Shown here: piece by piece, positions 1 to 10,318 of the stretch
How the letters are laid out: every line of letters begins with the position of its first letter
How positions within the stretch are numbered: the first letter of the stretch is position 1
Source of the DNA: Edaphochlamys debaryana
Taxonomy: Eukaryota > Chlorophyta > Chlorophyceae > Chlamydomonadales
Length of the DNA: 64,000 nt
Direction of reading: 5' to 3'
NCBI GenBank assembly: GCA_016858145.1
Contig: JAEHOE010000085.1
Location: 62,001-126,000, forward strand
Notes under the pieces: generated by a model
Databases searched by the model: none
Seen by the model: the letters and a program-made list of their open reading frames with translations, nothing else
Told to the model about the DNA's origin: nothing
Position numbers and translations under genes: made by a program

Positions 1-1571
1 CCCACCCCCTTTCCAACACCACCCCCCTCCGTAATCATGTCCCACTGCTCTCCCGCTCCCCGCCTCCTCCCTCGTTTCCCGCCATCCAGCCCCCACACAT
101 CTGCCCCCACCCCACCCCACCCCGCCCCACCTGCTCCAGGTCCAGCACCGACATGCCGCCCTGCTGCCCCCGCTTGCGTCCCTGCTTGGGAACCGCCAGC
201 TCCAGCTCAGCAGCCTGGAGGGGGGGAGGAGAGCACGGGTCGAAAGGAGAGCCAGCGCGTGAGCTGCCAACTCCAGGCACTGCCTGGTGCGCGCAGAGAC
301 ACAGAGTCGGGGCCTCGCTGCGGCGTCCAGTGTTCATGTGAAGCCCTGCGGCCGTGAGCACTCCCTCCTTGCCTTCCCCAAGCCGCCCTCCCTCCCCTGC
401 CAGCCCCCCCCCGCCCTGCCTGCGCGTCCCGCTTCTTCTTGGCCGCCTTCTCCTTGCGGTCCGTGTCGGGGCGGGTGGTCTGGGCACGGTCGCCCATCTT
501 GGCCTGAAGGGAGGGAGGAGAGGGAGAGAGGTGGGGGTGGGGCAGGGCGACGGGGGAACGGTGTGTGCACGAGGTGTGTGAATCGAGAGAAGCGGCATGA
601 TGGCCTGGGCCCCTGCTCCTTGTCCTGCTCCTGGTAGCGATACCCGCTCCTCACCATCCGGTGCTGCTGCCCCTGTCCCATGCACGCTGCGGCCACGAGT
701 CGTCACCCGAGCAATGCATACCGCCACGGCGCCAACCCCAGCCCCACCCCGTGCCCCCACACCCGCACCCGCACCCCCGCGCCCCGCACCTTCATGCGCC
801 CCCATAGCGTCTCCGGCTCTCCACTCGGCTCCGTGGCATACTCGCGAGTGCGGGTATCCGCAGTAAGCACGAGACTCGAGTTCTGGGGGAGGGAGGGAAG
901 GAGGGAGGGAAAGAGGTCAACCGGGCGTCCTCAGCTCGCAGACCCAGCGTTGACCGGGCTGTGCTGCACGCCCCTGGCGCTGGGGCCACTGCAGGGGGGC
1001 AGCAGCAGCGCATCCAGCTGTGGCGGCCGGAGGACTGGCGCGCCGGCAGGCCACGTCCCCGCCCCGGGCCCACGTTGCCCGCCCAGTGGCTGTCCCCACC
1101 CCCCCACCCCGCCAGCCCCTCTGGCCAGCAGGCGCCATGTCTGCCGACACCGACAACCAGCATCTCAGTAAAGGCCCATCCCCGGCACTCCAACGCGTGG
1201 CTCTTCCAGTGCTGGGGCCCGCGCGGAGCATGCACCCCAGATGCAACCCCGGCTGATGGCCCTCTGAGCCTGCGACCGCGTGCAGCTGGCCACAGCATGT
1301 CCAGCACCGCTTGGGCGGCCATGCGGCCCGTAACAAGCGCGCAGGCGCGAGCATGGCGCCGCCGAGTCCTTGTGCAGCGAGCAGGCCCTCGCAGCCCGCA
1401 GCAACCAGCCTGTTGCATTCTGTTTTCCATGTCGACACAGCTCCTAGCCCCCAAACACCCCATGACGCAGCCGAGAGCAACGCGGGCATGGCGAGCTCAA
1501 CTCACCGCCTTGTAGTCGAACTGCTTGAAGCGAGCAAACGCTTCGGCTCCTCCCTTCTCCTGCTTCGCCAT
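1..1571 (-). CDS. BRR2: U5 snRNP RNA helicase BRR2, N-terminal exons (partial, runs off window start)
   Basis: BRR2 is the Ski2-like helicase of the U5 snRNP that unwinds U4/U6 during spliceosome activation, in the nucleus. Only the pre-helicase N-terminus is present. Exons: 1506-1571, 790-882, 420-503 and 131-214, all phase 0. They encode MAKQEKGGAEAFARFKQFDY, then NSSLVLTADTR and EPSGEPETLWGRMK, then a basic stretch beginning AKMGDRAQTTRP and a final piece ending SVLDLEQ. FKQ(F/Y)(D/E)Y-(R/K)ANSSLVL and EPTGEPE(S/T)LWG are hallmarks of plant and algal BRR2. The start is the ATG at 1571; a 623-bp intron 1 follows. Intron 3 (215-419) has no GT donor at the required junction and appears to be GC-AG (CAG|GCAGGG). 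The rest of the protein, including the helicase domains, lies beyond base 1. Family identification rests on remembered consensus and is strong. Confidence 0.85.
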
Positions 1572-3568
1572 CTTGGCTTGCTAGCGAGCTGCGAGCCCAG
1601 AAGGGCTGGATCGCTAGCCGGCCGAGGCGCGGCGCTCCTACTGCTTCCCTATCGTCTTATCTAGTTCGGCGGTTAAAGCAGAGTTGCTAATGAGGAGTGG
1701 TTCGCGGTCACAGGAGCTCTGCCCTGCCCGCGATGGAGAGCGCCGGCCAACCCCGGAACGACAGTGAACGGCCTATGCAGTCTTACGGCCGCGGGTTGTG
1801 TATGGCGAGCAGTCTGTGGGGCGGGAATCCCTTTCGGCCAGACCGTGCGACACGGTCGCCCCATGCGACGGGCTCCACTCCCTGTCCACCCCCCCTCCCC
1901 CGGCCCTCGCGCCGCACCTGCCATGTCCTGTCCGGGCGCCTCCTCCTTCTCTGTTCCAACTAGGCTCGGGGCTGTGGCTGTCACGTGAGTACAGCTCAAT
2001 GACCGCAATCCCGTGTTGCGCATCCCGCGTTGAGGGGGCGCCTAGTGGGACATTCCTCTCAACCCTAGCTCCCGGTCGGCGGCCTGGACTGCAAGCGGGG
2101 GGGTCTGGGGAAGAGGGCACTGGCGAAGCGGCGGGAAAGGGGGGCGGAGCTGAGGTAAGCCATTCGTAGGGAGCGAGGGGCAACGGGCAAGGGGACTCCT
2201 CTGGAGTAGGGGGCTGAGCGCCGCAACATCCCAGGTCAGCGGCAGCGGCATGGGCGCTCTACTTGCCCGCCGAGGAGGTTGGCGGCGTAAGGCCGGGCAT
2301 AAGCCGGGCATAAGCTGTGGGGCGGGTGGGCTGTGGGGCAGTGGCGGTTGCACTCATGAGCAGGCAGGCTGAGTCAGCGCCAATTCGCCAGACGGCAGGC
2401 TACGGGGGTCAGTGGAGGGACGGACAGGCAGCCACGGCGCTGGACAGGGGCCTTACGTAAAAAGGACCATGGAACACATCTTATGAGACCATTCCTATCC
2501 CCCGCTATTCCGGTTCACAGTGTGCCGTTCCGCCTGTGCCGCCCCGACCTACTCGCATGCTGCTCCACCCTCCTCACCTTGCTGCCACACCGCCACGCAC
2601 ACAGCCCAGATCCACCCACGCACCCGTACGGCACCCTCAGCAGGGACCGCCGGGATCCCTTCCTTGCTCGCGTCATGCCAGGCTGACTCTACGAACATCT
2701 GAACTCTCGTCAGCCACCACGCGGTGCCGCCACCGTGTGCCACAAGGGTAGCTGTCAGTCCGGCATCCGGCCACAGTTATATCACTCTGCCTCAAGGGTA
2801 CCGTAACGCGGTTGAGACCTGCACTTCCGCTCACCGGCGTGGCATCTCGCGTCCCGGGGAAGCGACTGCTGCCCCGCAGCCTGCCCGCAGCACAAGGCTG
2901 GCGAAGGCCTGTTGGCCCCTCCCTACCCTAGCACCAGCCTTTTGGGGCGGCGCTGTGCCGGCACCCGCCAGCCAGCGGTGTCCGTGTAGATAAGACCGGG
3001 CAGCTAAGTCTGTGCCGAGGGGTGCGAGTCCCCAGACAAACTGCTAATAACGCGTTAAAGCTCGGTTGGAGTATAGTGCGCCCACGGTTACCGCGGGGAA
3101 TAGGTCGCGTAGCAGATGGGTGGGGGGCTCAGCCCTTTTCCGCCCCCATGGGGGCCCCGCTTGTCAAGCGCACGCCAGCTTGCTTAAGCATCAAACTCCG
3201 CCACCTGTCCCGCCTTTAAGCCGCCACTGCTTCGCTCCTCGCTCCAGCCTGCGTTCGATCTGCACGTCGAACCACCCCTGCGCACGCATAATGTCCGACC
3301 CACAAACGTGTACTCCCCCGGACCCATCGCACGCTAGGCTCGCCAGCCCGCCCGTCATTCCAGCTCATCGCTCGCCCTGGTAATGCCGCAAGCCCACCCC
3401 TGCCCCAATGTCAGCCCGCTGCACTCATTAACGCCCGCGGTCTGCATGCGATGCGCCCTCCTCCTGCACTGGCCCATACGCGGCACCCCACCCGCCCGCA
3501 TCTCCATACCTTGCCCCAGCGGACGCCCAACCTGCAAGCCCCCCCCCCCCAGCGCCCAGCGGCGCCCC
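1572..3568. other. intergenic region upstream of BRR2
   Basis: About 2 kb between the BRR2 start and the stop of the next minus-strand gene. It must hold the BRR2 promoter and the 3' UTR of the next gene. I see no exon chain, RNA gene or clear repeat apart from a short duplicated GGGCATAAGCC near 2293-2315. Confidence 0.5.
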
Positions 3569-6500
3569 TCAGCCCAGCCGCGGCGCGCTGGTGACCTCCT
3601 CCTCGCCCGACTCCTCCCCCTCCCCCTCCTCGTCCTCCTCCCCGAACAGGCAGGCCGACACCATGTCCAGGTGCTTGCGCAGGGAGAAGTTGGGCGCACT
3701 GGGGGGCGGGTTCGGGCAGAGGGGGAGAGCAAAGTTGGAAGGTGGGTGTGCGGAACACGAGTGCAGGAGGCGGGGAGAGGCACTTGGCGGAGCTGCACAG
3801 GAGGAAGCATAAAAGCATCGCCAAGAGAGGCTGGCCCGGACTTGATGGTGTGGTGATCTCCTTGTCTCCAGGGCTGCGCACCCTTCTGGCTTTCTGCCCC
3901 CCTGTCTCTCGGTCCCTCTCAACCCTCGGCCCGCACCGCCCCTGGCGCTCACCCTCCGGACGACACCGCGCCCCCCACGACGCCGTACGTGTAGGGCGAG
4001 GGCACGGGCGAGGGCAGCGACCAGCACTGCCCCAGCGAGTTGCGCGGCGAGGAGGGGACCACGATGCGGCTGGGCCGCGCGTGCCGGTGGTAGCCCGCGC
4101 TGCCGCTGCCCGGCGTGCCGCCGCCGCTGATGCGGGGGCTGGGGCTGGTTCCGCTCATACTGCTGCGCGCACTGCCGCCGCCGCCCGTGGAGCGAGCAGG
4201 CGATGCGAGGCCGGTGCCGGCGGCGGCGGCGTCCGCGACGGCGGCGGCCAGCCGCTCCGCGACGGCGGCGGAAGGGAAGCTGAAGGCGCTGGAGTCGTCC
4301 TCGGCGGCGGCGCCGGGCCCGACGGAGGCAGCAGCTGCCGCCGCCGCCGCCGCCGCGGCGGCGGCGCTGTTGGAGCGGCGGATGGACTCGCGAAGGCTGC
4401 CGCCACCCTCCTCGCCCGACTCCTCGCTGTATCCGTCGTACAGCCTGCCGGAGCTGAGGCGGCGCCCCAGCAGCGACAGCCCCAGCCCGCCAGCCCCGGC
4501 GCTGCCGCTGAAACCGGCGCCGGCCGGCCCCGCCTCACTGTCATACGTACCCTCGCTGCCGCCGTAGTCGCTGACGGCGCCGCTGGACGCGGCCGGGTAC
4601 GGCCCCGCGCGGCCGCCGTCGTACAAGTGCCCCAGGTGGCGGTGCCACTGGCTGGCGGTCGGGGAGTGCAGCAGGTCCTCGTCATCGTACGGCAGTGCCG
4701 TACTGGCGGCGTGTACGGCTCCGTCCACGTCGTGCGCGTCGGTGACGAGGACGAGGCCCTCGGGGTCGGACTCATAGCCCTGCAGCCGGCCGCCCGGCGA
4801 GCGGATGGCGAAGCTCAGGTCCCGCACCGCGCTGCAGGGCGTGTTGGCCTCGGAGCCGCTGGCGCCGCTCTCCTCCACTCCGGCACCGTTGCCGCCGCCG
4901 CCGCCACCCCCCGCCGCCGCCGCCGCCAGGAGGCCCTTCTTGGGGCCGAAGCGGGGCCGGTTGGGTGGCAGCCCGTCGCCGTCTCCATCCCCGGCCTCGC
5001 CGTTCTCGCCCTCGCCCTCCCCGGTCGAGCCCTCGCCCTCGCCCTCGCCCTCCGCGCCCCCCTCCTTCGCCTCCCCCTTGTCGCCGTCCCCCTCCACGTC
5101 AGCATCGAACCCCGCCTCATCGATGGCCCGCACGATCATGGCCGCCCCGTCCACCCCCGAGTCCTCCGCCTCGATCAGCACCGTGGGGCTGACCAGCAGG
5201 CTAGAGTAGTCGGCCCCGCCGCTGACGGCGCCGCTGGCGACGGCGGCCAGCGTCAGCGACGGCTCCTTGCTCTCGGCGGCGGCGGCCACGGCGGCGGCGG
5301 CGGCTGCCACCGCCGCCGGCTCCGCCGAGGTGATCTCGATGGACTCCTCCGCCGCCAGCTGCGGCCCGCCCCAGGGGAACACGCACGCGGCAGACGAAGA
5401 GGCGCCGCCGGGCCAGGGGTGGACCCTGGCGGCGTCGATGGACGAAGCCACCGACATGGAGTCGAGCGAGTTGCGGCCGCCGCCGGCGCGGAACGCGGCC
5501 GCCGCCGCGGCTGCCGTCGCCGACTGGCCGTTGCCGCCCGAGGGCCAGGGGTAGACGCGAGCGGCGTCGATGGAAGAAGCAACGGATACTGCGTCCAGCG
5601 AGGTCCGGGCGGGGTGGCGCCGGTAACTGCCCGAGGTCTCGCCCCTGGCGGCTCCGCCCCCGTCGGAGCCCATCGCGGGGCCCAGCGGAGGGGCGGGGTA
5701 GACCCTGGCCGCGTCGATGGACGACGCGGGCGAGAAGCCGCCCTCGTACGGCAGCGACTTGCCCACGCCGGCGATGCCGTACGACAGGTGCGACGTGTAC
5801 GGCAGCTCGCCGCTGCCGGGCCAGGGGTGCACGCGCTCCGCATCCAGGCTGGACGCCACGGAGGCGGCGGACAGGGAGGCCAGGCGGGCGGCGACGGCGG
5901 GGTCCAGGGAGGGCAGCGGCGTGCCGGCGGGGCCGCTGCCGCTCCCCGCCGCCAGCGGCCCCGCCCCCTGCTGCGGCCTGCCGGGCAGGTGCTGCTGCAG
6001 CAGCTCCTGCAGCACGCGCGACCCCGCCTGGTGCTGGTACAGGAAGGGGCTGGAGAACGTGGACCGAGCCACGCCCGAAGCCGCAGCGGCCGCGGCGGCA
6101 GCGGCGGTGCGGGCGCCCACGGGGCCCTGCGTGGCGCTGGCGCTGGCGGCGGAGCTGGAGCGCCCGCCGGCGGCGGCGCTCTCATCCTCTTCCTCGCCCT
6201 CCTCGCCGCCCTCGCCTCCGTCGCTCACCTCGTCGTCTGCGTCGCTGCTGGCGTAGCGCCCCGGGCGCTGGGCGCCGGCGGCCGCAGCGGCGGGGGAGGT
6301 GCGGGCCACGGGCAGGGCTCCGTGGCGCGGGGCGTCGGCCCCAGAAGAGGACAGCTCCGAGGGGGACTCCTGCTCCTGCTCCGGCTCCTCGGGCTCCTGC
6401 TCCTCCGGCTCTGGCTCCTGGTCGGGTGCGTCCGAGTCGGGCTGCAGTGCCACGAACATGGTCCGGCCCGAGGGGCTGCCCAGCTCAAAGGGGTGGGGCG

Positions 6501-8314
6501 CTGCGGGGAGCGGGGGAGGGGAGGGAGACGCGGTTGAGCGCATGGCTACGAGGCTGTGGTACAAGACAGGCCGGAGGGAGGGCCAAACCCACGTGGCTGC
6601 CGGCCCCACCGCTTGTTCCACGCCCGCCCAGCAGTCATTCTCACCATCCAGTCCCGCCAGCACCAAGCGGGGCGCACCGCCACCCGACCGGCCGCCGCTG
6701 CCGCCCGCGGGGTTGAACGGCCCCGCGGACACCACAAACTGAGGGGTAGACGCGGCGGCCACCGCAGGGGCTGGCGCGGGACCGGGGGCTGGCGCGACGG
6801 TCACCCCAGCCGGTGACACAGACACCGACACGGTGAAGAGGTGCGTCTCCACGCCCCCGGGTGCGGGGCGGACGGCTGCGGCGCCCGGGCTGCTGTAGGC
6901 ACTGCCAAAGGCCGTGCCGCTGCCGGCCGCCGCCGCGGAGGTTGCTCGCGGTGCGGGCGCCGGAGACATGGCCTGGCGGCTTCGCTCCAGGGTGGCGGTC
7001 AGGGAGGCAGCCCGGGCCTGCACGCCCGTCAGCGTGCTGCGGGGGCGGGCGCACGGGGAAGGGGGGGCAAGGGGCAGAGGGATCACGCCTCAACTTGGGC
7101 GGACGGCAGCACGCGCGCAGAGCCATGCCCTGCTCAGTCGTCGTTCGGCCCCCCCGATAATTCTCTGGAAGCCCCCGACCCACATCCACGGCCTCCTACG
7201 GTCCCCGACCCATAACGCCTTCACCCGTCCGCCGTGGCCCCAACACACTTTGTTCCCAGCTCCCGCCTGCCCCCGCCCAGTCCTCCACCACCCCACCCTT
7301 CCAGCCGTCCCGCCATCCTCTGCCCCATCCTCTCCCCCTCCTCCTCCCCGCCTCCCCCCCGCCTGCCCACCTGGACACCCGCACCAGCTGCTCCCTCAGC
7401 GCCTGCATGCGACCCAGCAGCTCCCCCGTGGAGGCACCCCCCAGCGACCCCGCGCCGCCGCACCAAGCGCCCGCGCCCGCGCCGGGGCCCAGCGTGGGGG
7501 CGCCCGTGGCGTAGGGCCCGCGGGCGGAGCCGTACAGGGCGCTGCCGGTGTACGGACCCGCCGTCACGGGGGCGGCGGACGGTGGGCCCCAGGCAGGTGT
7601 CAGGGGAGCGGGGGGCGTGGTGACGCCACCGTTGCCGGCTGCTGCTGTAGCGGAGGCGGAGGCCGCCGCAGCGGCGGCGGCAGAGCTGAGCTCGCTGCCC
7701 AGGCTGCGGGCCGCGTGGCTGCGGTGATGTGGGTTGGGCTGCATCTGGTGCTGGTGCATGGTTGGAGGCTCTGGGGCCTCAGTAGGTTGAAGAGCCGGGC
7801 CCTGACAGTCCTTCGGGGAGGCGAGCTGATGCTGGTTGGTGTGTGGGGAGGGAGGTCCGGCGAGGCAAGCGGCGCCGGCGTCCACCGAGCGCAGCTGTGC
7901 CCTGGTTGCGCCCGGCGCGTACCGGGGCGTCCTTTCGCAGCCGCCGGGTTCCGTAGATCTGGATTGATGGGCAGATCTACTGTGGTGGGGCCGCTGGTAG
8001 GTGTTCGGCGGCGAGGTTGCGGTGGAGGCGTGGGTAGGCTTCTGGAGCGGCGTCGACCAGCCGCTGCGGAAGGCGCAGGCAGAGTCGGAGTCGCGGAGAC
8101 CGCTGCGTAGGAGCGGCGACAGGACCTCTTGAACCGTGAGCGGCCTGAGCTTGTGTCCAGCAGGTTCGGCCCGCACCAATTCGATTGAATCACGCGCGGG
8201 GTAGGACCAGCTGCTGAGGTCGAGGGGATTGCGGCTGACGTCCCGTGGACGTCTGTTGTCCTCTAGGAGCACTAAGCGGAGGCGACCTGGCTGGCCAGGG
8301 GCAGGCCCCGACAT
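3569..8314 (-). CDS. large low-complexity protein with repeated SSIDAARVYPWP-type motif, unknown function
   Basis: I do not recognise this protein. Exons 7371-8314, 6645-7036, 3953-6500 and 3569-3698 join in phase to give 1,337 aa; the 2.5-kb third exon is stop-free. The N-terminal ~130 residues are of mixed composition (MSGPAPGQPGRLRLVLLEDN onward). Then come Ala/Gly/Pro/Ser-rich stretches, an acidic Glu/Pro run near residues 470-490, and a Gly/Glu-rich block. Four copies of a motif S-(I/L)-D-A-x-R-V-(Y/H)-P-x-P, usually preceded by SVAS, lie in the middle of exon 3 (about 5411-5855). A better-conserved-looking C-terminus (APNFSLRKHLDMVSACLFGE) ends in a Glu-rich tail before the TGA at 3569-3571. 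Exon 2 has a possible short helix (QARAASLTATLERSRQAM). No signal peptide or membrane span is evident. Exon structure is well supported by phase; function is open. Confidence 0.7.
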
Positions 8315-8362
8315 GCGCGAACCTCAGTGAGCGGAGCGTCTCGAGTAATGGCGCTCATGGGT

Positions 8363-8368
8363 ATATAG
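8363..8368 (-). promoter_or_regulatory. possible TATA box for the SSIDAARVYPWP-repeat gene
   Basis: TATATA on the minus strand about 50 bp upstream of the ATG at 8314. It is one of few AT-rich spots in a GC-rich background, so a core-promoter role is plausible. There is no transcript evidence. Confidence 0.25.
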
Positions 8369-9862
8369 ATGCAGCGTACTCGACGGGCTACTCACGACAG
8401 CAAGAGCTAGGAGCTAAGTAAGTGTTGGCACGAACGTCGCAAAGAAGTTGCTGGCTGCGACAGAGCTCGCACACACGCTAAGCTGTAGTTAAAGCGCTGG
8501 CTACCATGTGTACAAGCCAGAGGGCTGTGACAGGTTGCAGACCCGGCGCGGGCCCATCCCGGCGTCGCGTTTCGCCGGCACGGGCCAGCCGCCTGCTAGC
8601 CCCAACAGGCCGGGAAGTGACGAGAGCCCCCCCCCTGCCCCTGCCTGGCAAGAAGCTACGCTAACGTCCAACCTGATGGAATCCTTGGAGTACCCAGCAG
8701 GGCAAGAGCAGCAGGAAGATTTCGATGCGGGTGGCCGTGTGGGGTGGGCCCAGGGCGTGGAAGACATCAACGTAGCGCGAAGCCCCAGGGGCCCCGGGGG
8801 AAAGGAGACACGGGAGACGAGTTACGCGAAAAGGAAGGCCAGCAATGCAACAAGTGCACTGGTCGGCGACCACCCGCATCCCTGCTCTTGCGAGCCGAGA
8901 GCGGTGTCACCTTACCAGGCGGCAAGTCCAGGGGCCCCGGGGACAACGTGGGGGGTGGGGCTCCTGAGGGCTGCGCGACGCTGCACGGTCTTGCCACTGG
9001 CCAGCACGGGGATGCTGGCGTACCGTAAAAGACGGGCCTGCACCACCGCCTGGCGCCTGGGAGTTGAAATCGAAGTGACTGGCGCTGTCGCGCAACACCG
9101 CCATCTTGCATCAACGGCTATTTGACATGAGTGGGGAGCCCCGCTTGCCGAATTGCCGTGATCTCACAACCCCTTGCCTCTGTCTGTACTCTCCTCTCCT
9201 CTGTTCCGGCCTCCGGGTCCCTCCTATGAATCCCGGGTAGCGGCGTATCCCCCGCTCTGGCCCGCTCCGTTCGGTGGGCCTCAGTGCCGCCCACAGCCAC
9301 AAGACCCTGCACGACCGCCTGCGCGGCTGAGCCTCGTCACACCTTCAAGGGCACCCAAGCGCGCCACACATACAAGGCGGGAAGGTAAGCACAGTCTCCT
9401 AGGGCGATCTGCGGCCCAGCCTCTCAACAACAGGCCGCCCGCACCCTTGACGGCTCAGCCCGGCCAGATTCGCCCGTCGTCTCCATAGTCCACACCCTTA
9501 TTGCCCGCGGCGTGCAACCCACCAACGGTATTGCGATCTAGGGGTAGTAGATGAAGACATCATAGGGCCTAGGTATGCACGGGCGCCAGCCCCAACGCGG
9601 CACCTGCGTGGGTGTGCGGGCAGCCCTGCCATGGGCCCAGCAGCCAGGTCCCATGACACAAGTCTAGAGTCAGCTCCCTCCCCTAACGAGCACCACAATG
9701 AATCACGCCCTCCCCTCAACGAGCTCAACGGAATGCCAATGCCAAGAATACGTCTGAATAAAGTCACGTTCGCAAGCACGTCCTATGTTCCGCATACGGT
9801 ACTGACCTGTCAACCTGCTGGTCCCCCCTGGGCAGTCATCTGTTGCATGCCACCGGCACGGA

Positions 9863-9898
9863 CTGGCAGTACCCTACTGACTGGCAGTACTCTACTGA
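9863..9898. repeat. 18-bp tandem duplication
   Basis: Two adjacent copies of an 18-bp unit starting CTGGCAGTAC, with one mismatch, in intergenic DNA. No coding role is apparent. Confidence 0.6.
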
Positions 9899-10318
9899 CC
9901 GCTCACTGCGCGCCTTTGCAGGCGGCAGCACACCTCGCCGTATACGCGAGCCTCGTTGTAGCTCCAGCTCTCCGGCAACTTCGTTGGGCCCCCAGTCGCA
10001 ACTACGATCGCCAAGGCACGTTTCAGCGCGCTTGCGCCCAGCCGCCCGACACGACTTGCACACGCTCTCCACCGCCAGGGCCCACCCGCGCTTCCTGCCT
10101 TCCGGGCTCGAGCGGGTCGCGGACCGGTAGGCCCAGGCCGCAGCCCCCAGAGCTGCCGTCGGCCGGTCCCCAAGGGCCCCCCGAGTCCAAGCCCCTCACT
10201 GCAGCAGCTCGGGGTTCCCAGACCTCTCCTCCTTGCGCAGCCTCACGCCGAGGAGCGAGGTGCATCCCCTGGCCTCGGTGCGCCTTCTGGTGCCTGCCCT
10301 CCAAGCCCCCGCCACCCC

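Larger units (their letters stand above)
8315..10318. other. intergenic region
   Basis: Two kilobases between the start of the repeat-motif gene and the stop of the EF-hand gene, both on the minus strand. Open frames here (for example 8508-9125 plus) have no recognisable domain and no splice-linked partners. It holds one short tandem duplication at 9863-9898. It should contain a promoter and a 3' UTR; no RNA gene was seen. Confidence 0.45.

Noticed and set aside
3010..3060. Possible tRNA-like T-arm (GGGGTGCGAGTCCCC)
   Set aside because: The loop lacks the TTCRA consensus, and no cloverleaf partner arms or acceptor stem could be found.
3742..6537. 931-codon plus-strand open frame
   Set aside because: It is the antisense shadow of the 2.5-kb exon of the minus-strand gene. 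High GC removes stop codons; the composition is Arg/Ala/Gly noise, and splice sites favour the minus strand.
8508..9125. 205-codon plus-strand frame between two minus-strand genes
   Set aside because: No domain, no splice partners, and composition drifts along its length.
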